DNA from: Alphaproteobacteria bacterium CG11_big_fil_rev_8_21_14_0_20_39_49
GTDB taxonomy: Bacteria; Pseudomonadota; Alphaproteobacteria; Rickettsiales; UBA6187
Direction of reading: 5' to 3'
DNA: 64,000 nt
Assembly: GCA_002787635.1 (NCBI GenBank)
Contig: PCXK01000024.1
Location: 1-64,000, forward strand
Shown: positions 44,527-53,008 of the stretch, one piece after another
Position numbering within the stretch: position 1 is the stretch's first letter
Layout: each line of letters begins with the position of its first letter
Notes under the pieces: generated by a model
Seen by the model: only the letters and a program-made list of their open reading frames with translations
The model's database searches: none
Told to the model about the DNA's origin: nothing
Translations under genes and position numbers: made by a program

Positions 44527-45501
44527 ATGTCAAAATATGTCGTTTCGGCAATGTATCACTTTGCCACTCTAACCGATTTTGAAGATCTTAAAGAGCCGCT
44601 CCTGAAGGCTATGCAAGATAATAACGTAAAAGGAAGCCTGCTGCTTGCCCGTGAGGGTATCAACGGAACGGTTGCATCTACCGAACAAGGTATAAAGGCA
44701 CTGCACCTATATATCAAATCAGACCCAAGACTTGCAGCCATAGTTACCAAAGAATCATATGCCGATAAAATACCGTTTGCCCGTGCTAAAGTACGCTTGA
44801 AAAAAGAAATAGTGACTATGGGTGTTGAGGATATAGACCCTCAACATATAGTCGGAACATATGTAAAACCAAAAGACTGGAACGCACTTATCAGCAACCC
44901 TGATGTGGTTACTATCGATACCAGAAATAAGTATGAAACCGCTATCGGTACTTTTAAAAACGCAGTTGACCCGCAAACCGAGATGTTCCGCCAGTTCCCT
45001 AAATACGCACAGGATAACTTTGATAAGCTCAAAGGCAAGAAGGTTGCCATGTTCTGTACCGGCGGTATAAGGTGTGAAAAATCTACGGCATACCTAAAGC
45101 AGCTCGGTGTTAAAGATGTCTACCATTTAGAGGGCGGTATCCTAAAATATCTGGAAGAAGTAGATGAAGATGAATCTTTATGGGAAGGTGAATGCTTTGT
45201 TTTCGATTCACGTGTTGCGGTAAAACACAGGCTGGAACAGGGGCGGTATGACCAGTGCTTTGCATGTCGTATGCCTGTTACGCAAGAAGATAAACAACAC
45301 GAACACTACACCGAAGGTGTAAGCTGTCACCATTGCTACGATGAAAAATCAGATGAACAAAGAAAACGCTATGCCCAAAGACAAAAGCAGATAGCCATAG
45401 CAAAAGAATACGGCGAAGAACATATCGGCGGTGAAATGGCTTCTTTAATAGCAAAAAGAAGATTGATAAAAAAACAAAGGAAGCAGGAGGGGGTACGCTA
45501 A
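44527..45501 (+). CDS. trhO: tRNA uridine(34) hydroxylase, rhodanese type
   Basis: Member of the YceA/TrhO family, which makes 5-hydroxyuridine at tRNA position 34 with molecular oxygen. An N-terminal acylphosphatase-like domain ([21 protein letters not shown]) leads to the rhodanese domain: [15 protein letters not shown], then the catalytic loop [17 protein letters not shown] with Cys177, and [17 protein letters not shown]-terminal Cys-rich part ([15 protein letters not shown]) may bind metal. Length 324 is normal. Confidence 0.94.
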   Translation: MSKYVVSAMYHFATLTDFEDLKEPLLKAMQDNNVKGSLLLAREGINGTVASTEQGIKALHLYIKSDPRLAAIVTKESYADKIPFARAKVRLKKEIVTMGVEDIDPQHIVGTYVKPKDWNALISNPDVVTIDTRNKYETAIGTFKNAVDPQTEMFRQFPKYAQDNFDKLKGKKVAMFCTGGIRCEKSTAYLKQLGVKDVYHLEGGILKYLEEVDEDESLWEGECFVFDSRVAVKHRLEQGRYDQCFACRMPVTQEDKQHEHYTEGVSCHHCYDEKSDEQRKRYAQRQKQIAIAKEYGEEHIGGEMASLIAKRRLIKKQRKQEGVR

Positions 45502-45511
45502 TTAAGGCTTA

Positions 45512-46489
45512 CTAGCGTTCCATTATTTTATTTACGCTTCCTGTTGATTGGGTAAGTGACCGATTATATCGCCCGTGTAGTTCCTCCACTTTTTTTGCGA
45601 TAGCCGGAAAGGTCGCTTTTGTGCCTTCAGGGTCAATTGCCATTTCCTCAACAAATTGTGCGTGTATCTCACATGCTTTTTTTACATTAGGGCTGCTAGG
45701 CTGATTTGCATTGCGTGCGGAGGATATTTTGCTAGCAAATTTCTCTAATTGAGGATTGCCATTATTGTTAAAATAATCCCTTTCGAAAGCCCTGATTAGT
45801 GCATTACTATCAAATATGCCTTGGGTTTTTTCGCCACTCATCAAATCATGCTGAAAAGCGTAGGCAGATGAGTGTATAAATGATCTTAACGTATCTTGTA
45901 TGGGTACAGCTTCATTGACATTGTAGACCAATGCGGCTTTTGCAGGAGGAGCATACATTGAATCGTTATTAGTAAGTGGAATACGGGGATCTTCGATAAA
46001 AAACACTTTGTTTACCGAATTGCTTTTTGACGTTGAACGAAGTACGTCACGCACAAGAGGGTAAGTGGAACTGCTTTTTATGAGATTCCCGATAGCTCCG
46101 ACTACTTTTTTCCGATGCGTAGGTGAAATATTTTTATCAAACGTTATCTTGCCTACAATACCCTTTTGTATAATAGCAGACTCTTGGCTAAAGCTTAGTT
46201 GTGGAGCGGCTTTTTTTTGTAGGGAAAAACTCTCTAAGCCTAATCTTTCTAAAACCCCCCCCTGCCCGAATGAAGCAAAGTCCTGCTTTTGTAGAAGTTC
46301 ATTACGTATCCCCTGAGGTTTTGCGGCGATAGGAAAATTCTTTTCAATATGTGATTCGATATGCAACGTTATATTTGCATTATTTTTATCATCACCTGCC
46401 GCTTGTGTGTTAGATGGATCAAGCCTGTTCCTTACAGATGAAAAAATTTTTGCTATATCTTTGCTTTGCAAGGGTGGTTTTGGCGGCAT
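45512..46489 (-). CDS. Uncharacterised 325-residue soluble protein
   Basis: No signal peptide, membrane segment or family that I recognise. The N-terminal third is polar and Gln/Lys-rich (probably flexible). The region about 110-240 looks folded, with KVFFIEDPRIPLTNNDSMYAPPAKAALVYNV and DTLRSFIHSSAYAFQHDL. The last spaced His pair recalls zinc-metallopeptidase helices (HExxH...) but the Glu is missing, so I do not call a peptidase. The C-terminus (FVEEMAIDPEGTKATFP, YNRSLTQSTGS) is helical. It is separated by a large inverted repeat from another unknown gene on the same strand. Confidence 0.65.
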   Translation of the reverse strand: MPPKPPLQSKDIAKIFSSVRNRLDPSNTQAAGDDKNNANITLHIESHIEKNFPIAAKPQGIRNELLQKQDFASFGQGGVLERLGLESFSLQKKAAPQLSFSQESAIIQKGIVGKITFDKNISPTHRKKVVGAIGNLIKSSSTYPLVRDVLRSTSKSNSVNKVFFIEDPRIPLTNNDSMYAPPAKAALVYNVNEAVPIQDTLRSFIHSSAYAFQHDLMSGEKTQGIFDSNALIRAFERDYFNNNGNPQLEKFASKISSARNANQPSSPNVKKACEIHAQFVEEMAIDPEGTKATFPAIAKKVEELHGRYNRSLTQSTGSVNKIMER

Positions 46490-46603
46490 AAATCACTTTC
46501 TCATAATTTTGGAAATTGGAAGTCTAGCATAAAAAATTAGCTTCCTGCAAGAGGATAGTAAATTATGATAAGTATATTGTTCGAAAATATTTATATAAAG
46601 AGT

Positions 46604-46732
46604 AAAACCGTTTCGGAATTGTACGTTTAATGTTTGAGTAATTAGAACTAGTTGTTTTGTCATGCTGAATTTATTTCAGCATCTCATTTTACTTTGAAAA
46701 GACCATTAAACGTACAATTCCGAAACGGTTTT
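46604..46732. repeat. 29-bp perfect inverted repeat enclosing a family A arm
   Basis: Arms 46604-46632 and 46704-46732 (ends AAAACCGTTTCGG and CCGAAACGGTTTT) are perfectly complementary over 29 bases. The 71-nt interval contains one family A arm (46658-46684, beginning TGTCATGCTGAATTTATTTC). It lies between two minus-strand unknown genes and would also terminate transcription. Confidence 0.9.
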
Positions 46733-46767
46733 TAGTGAACAATGCCTATAATAAAATTCAACGATTC

Positions 46768-47634
46768 TCAACTCAGGCGTTTTTCTCTTGTTCCTATACG
46801 TTCTACCCATAACTGTTCGGCGAGGGCTTTTTTGCCCTTTATACGCTCTCTAAGGTCAAGTGTCCTTGATCGCCAGCCGGTTTGCTGTCCTTGCGGCGAT
46901 ACCGTTCTCCGCCATTTTTCAGGGCCAAGCTGTAACGCCTTTTCCTTCTTTCTGCGTAATTGCCTTATCTTGTTGTTCTCACGCTTATATTTTTCAATGG
47001 GACCGTCTGACGCACCTTTTACAAGACCCATTTTACGCACATGGTTCATTATAAGCTGAAGGCGTTTTTGTTTCTGTCTGGAAAGTTTTCTGCGTAGCTG
47101 ACGGCGGGTGCTTGCCGTAATTAACACGCCGCCGAATGAAACTGCATATACTTTATCGGTTTTGTCCCAAAGGCTTTCTACGCCTTCAAAAAAGTCGCCA
47201 AGCACTAATGAGGCGGCTGCTATACCCGCCTCGACATAACGCCCTGCAACTAACGCCATACCTCCGGTTACAACATCAATAGCGGTTAAGCCTCTTGACG
47301 CACTTAGCCGGTTAGCCTCACTTGCGTCTATCCTATGGACGGTTTCTCCGCCCATGCTGCGACCGCCGCTACCCCTTGAACGCCCGCTCGATACCTGTTC
47401 TTGGAATGATTTTTTCTTAGTGACCTCTTTTTGCATAAGGCGGTATTCTTCCTGAAGAAGACGATCCATCTCATATGTAACTTCGGCTCTGTTAGGTCCT
47501 TCAATTAGATATTCACCTCTGGCAGAAGCAAATTTACCTATATATAGTTGCTTGCTATTGTCGTACGAGATTTGCATCTCTGAAGCGAAAAGCTGAGTTG
47601 ATTTTAGCGTCGACAGTAAATAATCTTCTCTCAT
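46768..47634 (-). CDS. Uncharacterised basic protein with a central hydrophobic segment
   Basis: 288 residues of no family that I recognise. Residues about 1-75 are mixed (IGKFASARGEYLIEGPNRAE...), 80-100 is a Ser/Gly/Arg linker (SSGRSRGSGGRSMGGE), and 115-150 is hydrophobic and small-residue-rich (LTAIDVVTGGMALVAGRYVE, AGIAAASLVLGDFF), possibly membrane-inserting. The C-terminal 110 residues are strongly basic (RRQLRRKLSRQKQKRL; KRENNKIRQLRRKKEKAL). A basic tail on a membrane or glycine-zipper-like segment may mean nucleic-acid or membrane binding; this is inference only. Confidence 0.65.
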   Translation of the reverse strand: MREDYLLSTLKSTQLFASEMQISYDNSKQLYIGKFASARGEYLIEGPNRAEVTYEMDRLLQEEYRLMQKEVTKKKSFQEQVSSGRSRGSGGRSMGGETVHRIDASEANRLSASRGLTAIDVVTGGMALVAGRYVEAGIAAASLVLGDFFEGVESLWDKTDKVYAVSFGGVLITASTRRQLRRKLSRQKQKRLQLIMNHVRKMGLVKGASDGPIEKYKRENNKIRQLRRKKEKALQLGPEKWRRTVSPQGQQTGWRSRTLDLRERIKGKKALAEQLWVERIGTREKRLS

Positions 47635-47784
47635 GCGACAATTTATATAGCGTTATTTAAAACTTACGTTTGTGTTACCGATAAAACATAAAACGATATT
47701 GTAGCATAAAAAAGCAGAAATATCTTGAGTTTTCACTTTAGGGGTCATTAAAAAATATAAATGTTTTATTAGGGAGGGTGATTT

Positions 47785-48240
47785 TTATTTTGTTTCAATA
47801 GCCGACTGCAAGATAATACTTGCCGCTACCTTATCATCAAGACTCTGACGTTTTTTGCGGGTCATGCCGGTTTCCGATAACGCACGTGTTGCCGCCGCAG
47901 TTGACATACGTTCATCTTTGAGCAATATAGGAAGCCCTGTTTTTTTATTCAGTTTATCGGCAAAATTACGCACCGATTCGCAGTTCTCATTTTCCGAACC
48001 GTCCATCTCCAACGGCAGACCGATAACTATTGCAACAATGCAGTTATCCTTGCAAAGCTTGCCTAAATGCCCCATATCCTTGCTTATATTGCGACGCTGA
48101 TATATCTCCATCGGGCTTGAGATAATACGTTCGGCATCGCATATAGCAATCCCTATCTTGGCTTTCCCCATGTCCAGACCCAACAAAGCACCGCTTGTTT
48201 GAATATACTCAAAGAACTCTTTTGTGTTAACAGTTATCAT
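47785..48240 (-). CDS. ruvX: YqgF/RuvX-type putative pre-16S rRNA nuclease
   Basis: RNase H-like nuclease family member involved in 16S rRNA 5'-end maturation and first described as a Holliday-junction resolvase homologue. GLDMGKAKIGIAICD (first catalytic Asp), VAIVIGLPLEMDGSENENC, then ILLKDERMSTAAATRAL and a late SLDDKVAASIILQS with the last Asp. Length 151 is normal. It is divergent from gatC, with about 70 nt between starts. Confidence 0.92.
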   Translation of the reverse strand: MITVNTKEFFEYIQTSGALLGLDMGKAKIGIAICDAERIISSPMEIYQRRNISKDMGHLGKLCKDNCIVAIVIGLPLEMDGSENENCESVRNFADKLNKKTGLPILLKDERMSTAAATRALSETGMTRKKRQSLDDKVAASIILQSAIETK

Positions 48241-48310
48241 TTACTTGATTTTATCGCCCATAAGTATTAATAAATACTACACTTATTATTGTAAAAACAG
48301 AGAAAATAGC

Positions 48311-48598
48311 ATGTCTTTATCAGAAAAAGAAGTAAGAAAGATAGCAAAACTATCACGAATCAAATTAACAGATGAAAAAGTAGTACATTTTCAAGAAGAG
48401 CTTTCCAAAATACTAAAATGGGTAGAGCAGTTACAGGAAGTCAATACCGATAAAGTTCCGCCTATGGCATCGGTAGTAAATATGCAGTCACCCAGCCGTG
48501 AAGATAAGGTAACTGACGGCGGTTGCCGTGATGATATTCTCGCAAATGCTCCGGACAGCCAATACGGCTATTTCGTAGTACCCAAGGTGGTGGAGTAG
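48311..48598 (+). CDS. gatC: Asp/Glu-tRNA amidotransferase subunit C
   Basis: Small structural subunit of GatCAB, which converts misacylated Glu-tRNA(Gln) and/or Asp-tRNA(Asn). The conserved start SLSEKEVRKIAKLSRIKL comes directly after ATG 48311. FQEELSKILKWVEQLQEVNTD and the C-terminal VPKVVE are typical. Upstream in-frame sequence is not conserved, so the 95-residue form is right. A family A palindrome lies in the 90-nt gap before gatA. Confidence 0.95.
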   Translation: MSLSEKEVRKIAKLSRIKLTDEKVVHFQEELSKILKWVEQLQEVNTDKVPPMASVVNMQSPSREDKVTDGGCRDDILANAPDSQYGYFVVPKVVE

Positions 48599-48602
48599 TA
48601 AT

Positions 48603-48671
48603 TGTCATGCTGAACTTGTTTCAGCATCTAATGAAATAAAAAGTAGATACTGAAATAAATTCAGTATGACA
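48603..48671. repeat. Family A palindromic element between gatC and gatA
   Basis: Arms 48603-48629 (TGTCATGCTGAACTTGTTTC...) and 48645-48671 (AGATACTGAAATAAATTCAG...) are near-perfect inverted repeats. The element begins 4 nt after the gatC stop and ends 17 nt before gatA, inside an operon. Confidence 0.9.
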
Positions 48672-48688
48672 CAAGAAGGAAGAAAATA

Positions 48689-50146
48689 ATGACACAACTA
48701 AACAGACTTACAATAACAGAAGCATTGGCAGGATTAAAAAACGGGGATTTTAACTCCGAGGAATTAACGAAAGCTCATATTGATGCGGTGGAAAAAGAAG
48801 AACTGAATGCTTTCGTGGTAAAAACACCCGAAATAGCCTTACAGCAGGCGAAGGATTCCGATAAAAGGCGTAAAGAGGGTAAGGTAGGTAAATTGGAGGG
48901 CATACCTGTCGGTGTAAAAGACCTGTTCTGCACCAAAGGAGTTAGGTCAACATCATGCTCGCACATCTTGGACGGATTCACTCCTACTTATGAATCAACC
49001 GTTACCTCTAATTTGTTTTCGCAAGGTGCGGTGATGCTCGGTAAGACTAATATGGACGAGTTTGCCATGGGTTCGGGCAACCTTAACAGCTATTACGGTT
49101 CTGTAAAAAATCCATGGAAAAGAAAAGGTGATGATACTGCCCTTGTGCCGGGTGGTTCGTCGGGCGGTTCGGCTGCAGCCGTTTCGGCTCACTTATGCAT
49201 GGGTGCGTTAGGAAGTGATACGGGCGGTTCTATCCGTCAGCCTGCGGCATTTTGCGGTAATGTGGGAATTAAGCCTACATACGGACGCTGTTCACGTTGG
49301 GGCATGATAGCTTTTGCAAGCTCACTTGATCAGGCAGGCGTGTTTACCCGTTCTGTAAAAGATGCTGCCATAATGCTGGAAGCTATTTGCGGATATGATG
49401 AAAAAGATTCCACCTCAACCCCTATGGAAACTCCGGGCTTTTCAAAAGCCGTCGGCAAAGATATAAAAGGTCTGAAGATAGGTATCCCCAAAGAATACCA
49501 TCAGGACGGCATGTCACCTGAAATAGAGAAATTATGGGAAAACGGCAAGAATATGCTAAAAGCAGCAGGTGCAAAAATTGTGGATATATCATTGCCGCAT
49601 ACAAAATACGCCCTGCCTACCTATTATATTATCGCCCCTGCGGAAGCCTCTGCCAACCTGTCACGTTATGACGGCGTGCGTTATGGTTTGCGTGTGCTTG
49701 AAAAAGGTATGTCACTAGATGAAATGTATGAGGCGACACGCTCCGAGGGTTTCGGTGATGAGGTAAAACGCCGTATCATGATAGGTACATATGTGCTATC
49801 GGCAGGATATTATGATGCCTATTATAAGAAGGCTCAAAAAATACGTACACTGATAGCAAGGGATTTTGACGAAGCTTATAAAAAATGCGATGTGATATTA
49901 ACCCCTGCAACCCCTACGGCAGCTTTTGCAGCAGGTGAGAAGATGGATCCTGTAACTATGTATTTAAATGACGTTTTCACCGTTCCTGCATCTTTGGCAG
50001 GATTACCGGGAATGTCAATCCCTACAGGCTTGAACAACGAAGGTCTGCCGCTTGGATTACAATTAATCGGAAGGTCGTTTGATGAGGAAACGCTGTTCAA
50101 GGTAGCAGGTGCGTTAGAAAAGGCTGCGGGGTTTAAGGGGCTGTAG
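48689..50146 (+). CDS. gatA: Asp/Glu-tRNA amidotransferase subunit A
   Basis: Amidase that hydrolyses glutamine and passes ammonia to GatB. The amidase-signature Ser-cisSer-Lys triad is visible: Lys in IPVGVKDLF, the cis-Ser and nucleophile Ser in [16 protein letters not shown] and [41 protein letters not shown] and the C-terminal [18 protein letters not shown] are standard. 485 residues, normal. AGGAAG lies close before the ATG. Confidence 0.97.
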   Translation: MTQLNRLTITEALAGLKNGDFNSEELTKAHIDAVEKEELNAFVVKTPEIALQQAKDSDKRRKEGKVGKLEGIPVGVKDLFCTKGVRSTSCSHILDGFTPTYESTVTSNLFSQGAVMLGKTNMDEFAMGSGNLNSYYGSVKNPWKRKGDDTALVPGGSSGGSAAAVSAHLCMGALGSDTGGSIRQPAAFCGNVGIKPTYGRCSRWGMIAFASSLDQAGVFTRSVKDAAIMLEAICGYDEKDSTSTPMETPGFSKAVGKDIKGLKIGIPKEYHQDGMSPEIEKLWENGKNMLKAAGAKIVDISLPHTKYALPTYYIIAPAEASANLSRYDGVRYGLRVLEKGMSLDEMYEATRSEGFGDEVKRRIMIGTYVLSAGYYDAYYKKAQKIRTLIARDFDEAYKKCDVILTPATPTAAFAAGEKMDPVTMYLNDVFTVPASLAGLPGMSIPTGLNNEGLPLGLQLIGRSFDEETLFKVAGALEKAAGFKGL

Positions 50147-50166
50147 GTAATATTACTTCTATAAAC

Positions 50167-50269
50167 GTCATCCTATGGCTTGACCATAGGATCCAAGAAA
50201 TATACGAATGCATGCACTTTGTGCATACTTATTTATGCTTCTTGGATTCCAAATCAAGTTTGGAATGAC
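50167..50269. repeat. Family B three-hairpin element between gatA and gatB
   Basis: Bounded by GTCAT and ATGAC. Hairpins: ATCCTATGG...CCATAGGAT (50170-50192), ATGCAC-TTT-GTGCAT (50212-50226) and ATTCCAAA...TTTGGAAT (50246-50266). ATCCAAGAA pairs with TTCTTGGAT across the centre. It has the same architecture as 39619-39720. Confidence 0.85.
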
Positions 50270-50359
50270 AATAGATCCTCCTAGCATAAAGCGGGGGAGT
50301 GACATGTGGGACTATTTTAACAAACGAATGACTAACAACTAATAACCAGAAAAAATATT

Positions 50360-51817
50360 ATGACACAGATTATTAAAGGAAATACGGGCGATTGGGAAAT
50401 TGTAATAGGACTTGAAGTACATGCCCAGATAACCTCGGAATCAAAATTATTCTCAGGCTCATCAACTTTTTTCGGAGCGGAGCCGAACACGCAGGTGTCA
50501 CTAGTAGATACTGCCATGCCCGGAATGTTACCGGTGTTAAACAAGGAATGTGTGCGTCAGGCTGTACGTACCGGTTTGGGCTTAAAGGCAAAAATAAATT
50601 TACGCTCCATATTTGACAGGAAAAACTATTTTTATGCCGACCTGCCGCAAGGATATCAGATATCGCAATTTTCCGACCCCATAGTGGGCGAGGGAACGGT
50701 TGTACTTGATATGAAAGACGGCTCCACACGTGAAGTGGGCGTTGAGCGTATCCATATTGAGCAGGACGCAGGCAAATCAATGCACGACCAGTCACCCGAC
50801 AGCTCGTTTATAGACCTTAACCGTTCGGGCATCGCTTTAATGGAGATAGTCTCAAAACCCGATATGCGTTCGGGCGAGGAAGCTGCCGAATATATGAAAA
50901 AACTACGCACCATTCTTCGTTATCTGGGAACTTGTGACGGTGATATGGAAAAAGGTTCTATGCGTTGTGATGCTAACGTTTCGGTGCGTCCCGTAGGTTC
51001 CGATGAACTGCGTACCAGATGCGAGATAAAAAACCTAAACTCGGTGCGTTTCTTACAGCAGGCTATAGCATACGAGGCAAACCGCCATGTGGAAGTATAT
51101 GAAACGGGCGGCAAGATAGATCAGGAAACACGTCTTTTTGATTCGGTAAAGGGGGAAACAAGAACAATGAGGAGCAAGGAAGATGCTCATGACTACCGCT
51201 ACTTCCCCGACCCTGATTTACTTCCTTTAGAGCTTACTGAAGAATATGTACAAAAATTGCGTGATACGCTGCCTGAATTGCCGGACGAGAAAAAAGAACG
51301 TTACGTTATACATATGGGGCTTTCAGCATATGATGCTTCTGTTATCGTAGCTGATAAGACAACCGCCGAATATTTCGAGGAAGTGGCAAAAGGACACGAC
51401 CCTAAACTTGCCGCTAACTGGGTGACTGGGGAGTTGTTCGGTGCTTTGAAAAAAGGCGGTCATGATATTGAGGACTCACCTGTTTCAGCTACGCAATTAG
51501 GCGGTCTTCTTGATCTTATTAAGGATAATACGATATCCGGCAAGATGGCAAAGGAAGTATTTGCCATCATGTATGAAACCGGTAAGGACGCAGATGCTAT
51601 AGTTGAGGAAAAAGGTCTAAAACAAGTGACCGATACGGGTGCTATAGAACAAATGATAGACGAGATATTAGACTCAAATCAGGATAAAGTTGAACAATAC
51701 CGTTCGGGTAAGGATAAATTATTCGGGTTTTTTGTAGGGCAAACTATGAAAGCTTCGCAAGGAAAAGCCAATCCGCAGGTAGTGAACGAAATATTAAAGA
51801 AAAAGCTGGCAGCCTAG
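50360..51817 (+). CDS. gatB: Asp/Glu-tRNA amidotransferase subunit B
   Basis: Kinase/transamidase subunit that activates the misacylated tRNA carboxylate. [23 protein letters not shown], the [19 protein letters not shown] signature and [23 protein letters not shown] are present, as is the C-terminal YqeY/tail domain ([37 protein letters not shown]). 485 residues, normal. Separated from gatA by 213 nt that contain a palindromic element. Confidence 0.97.
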   Translation: MTQIIKGNTGDWEIVIGLEVHAQITSESKLFSGSSTFFGAEPNTQVSLVDTAMPGMLPVLNKECVRQAVRTGLGLKAKINLRSIFDRKNYFYADLPQGYQISQFSDPIVGEGTVVLDMKDGSTREVGVERIHIEQDAGKSMHDQSPDSSFIDLNRSGIALMEIVSKPDMRSGEEAAEYMKKLRTILRYLGTCDGDMEKGSMRCDANVSVRPVGSDELRTRCEIKNLNSVRFLQQAIAYEANRHVEVYETGGKIDQETRLFDSVKGETRTMRSKEDAHDYRYFPDPDLLPLELTEEYVQKLRDTLPELPDEKKERYVIHMGLSAYDASVIVADKTTAEYFEEVAKGHDPKLAANWVTGELFGALKKGGHDIEDSPVSATQLGGLLDLIKDNTISGKMAKEVFAIMYETGKDADAIVEEKGLKQVTDTGAIEQMIDEILDSNQDKVEQYRSGKDKLFGFFVGQTMKASQGKANPQVVNEILKKKLAA

Positions 51818-51840
51818 GCTTGCAAACAGAGTATTATATT

Positions 51841-52224
51841 ATGACATATCCTGAAGTTTTTTTTGACTGTGACAAAGTGTGTTCCTTTGAGGATTCTAAG
51901 GAACAACCAAAGCATCTTGTCCTCAGGCAAAAAAGTGAGCCTGCTAGGTTGCATATTGAAAATTTAAAAAACGTTAACCTGACCGCAAAAGAAAGTGATT
52001 TTGACCAGTTTGTCGATATTGAATCTACCGATTATGATAAATCCATCTATGAAAAAGGCGGTGAAGTTAATATGAAAGAGGCACATTCTTCATTATCTAA
52101 ATTAAAAAACCGTATTGACTATTCTTATGCAGAAAGTTATGCACCGCAACTTGCCAAAAGATATTGGCAGGAACTGGAAGATGAAAGAAGAGAAATCGAA
52201 AGTTGGCAACATTCGGGGCGATAA
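51841..52224 (+). CDS. Small uncharacterised acidic protein after gatB
   Basis: From ATG 51841 this is a 127-residue soluble protein; a TTG at 51820 is an alternative start. It is rich in Glu/Asp/Lys/Tyr, with SEPARLHIENLKNVNLTAKE, FDQFVDIESTDYDK and a C-terminal helix LAKRYWQELEDERREIESW. I recognise no family. It starts 24 nt after gatB and probably shares its transcript. Its stop directly abuts the stop of bdhA on the other strand. Confidence 0.7.
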   Translation: MTYPEVFFDCDKVCSFEDSKEQPKHLVLRQKSEPARLHIENLKNVNLTAKESDFDQFVDIESTDYDKSIYEKGGEVNMKEAHSSLSKLKNRIDYSYAESYAPQLAKRYWQELEDERREIESWQHSGR

Positions 52225-53004
52225 TTATTTTGCCGTCCAGCCGCCATCTATCGATATTGAAGAGCCTGTTATAGTTCCGGCTTCTTGGGTACATAAAAAG
52301 TTAACCATGTTACCTATCTGGTGAACCTGAACAAATTTCTTTGCAGGCTGTTTTTCCGAGAGAAGTTTTATTTCCGCCTCTTTTATGGATATATTTTCAT
52401 TTGCGGCAATTGCATCTATCTGTTTTTGTACAAGCGGGGTTAATACCCAGCCCGGACAAATAGCATTGCAGGTGATTTCAGATTCCGCATTTTCAAGTGC
52501 AACTACCTTTGTAAGACCGATAATTCCATGTTTTGCGGCAACATAAGCGGCTTTTTTCGGTGAGGCCACTAAGCCGTGTGCAGAAGCTATATTCACTATG
52601 CGACCGAACTTCTGCTTTTGCATATAAGGAACTGCCGCCTTTATAGTATGAAAAGATGAAGAAAGGTTTATCGCAATTATAGAGTCCCATTTCTCATTAG
52701 GGAAATCTTCAATATTGTCTACATGCTGTATGCCTGCATTATTTACAAGCAGATCAATCGAACCGAACTTATTGACCGTATCATCAACCATTTTATGAAT
52801 CTGCTCAGGCTTGGTCATATCGGCATCGGAATATGATGTGGATATTCCGCTTTGTTCCAGATATCTTTGCAGTTCTTTGATTTCCTCCGCATTGCCAAAA
52901 CCGTTTATAACAATGTTATATCCGTTTTGAGCCATAACTTCCGCTATTCCCCTTCCGATACCGCTTGTTGAACCGGTAATCAATGCAGTTTTGTTTTGTG
53001 CCAT
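52225..53004 (-). CDS. bdhA: 3-hydroxybutyrate dehydrogenase (SDR family)
   Basis: Short-chain dehydrogenase oxidising D-3-hydroxybutyrate to acetoacetate with NAD. TGSTSGIGRG (10-19) binds NAD, NNAG follows, and the catalytic Ser-Tyr-Lys is seen in IVNIASAHGLVASPKKAAYVAAKHG. The bdhA-like ICPGWVLTPLVQKQIDAIA, EKQPAKKFVQVHQIGNMVNFLC and terminal GSSISIDGGWTAK support this SDR subgroup. 259 residues, normal. It suggests use of polyhydroxybutyrate or ketone bodies. Confidence 0.9.
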   Translation of the reverse strand: MAQNKTALITGSTSGIGRGIAEVMAQNGYNIVINGFGNAEEIKELQRYLEQSGISTSYSDADMTKPEQIHKMVDDTVNKFGSIDLLVNNAGIQHVDNIEDFPNEKWDSIIAINLSSSFHTIKAAVPYMQKQKFGRIVNIASAHGLVASPKKAAYVAAKHGIIGLTKVVALENAESEITCNAICPGWVLTPLVQKQIDAIAANENISIKEAEIKLLSEKQPAKKFVQVHQIGNMVNFLCTQEAGTITGSSISIDGGWTAK

Positions 53005-53008
53005 ATCA

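Noticed and set aside
45512-46489. Zinc metallopeptidase call from the HSSAYAFQHD segment
   Set aside because: The catalytic Glu and the HExxH spacing are missing.
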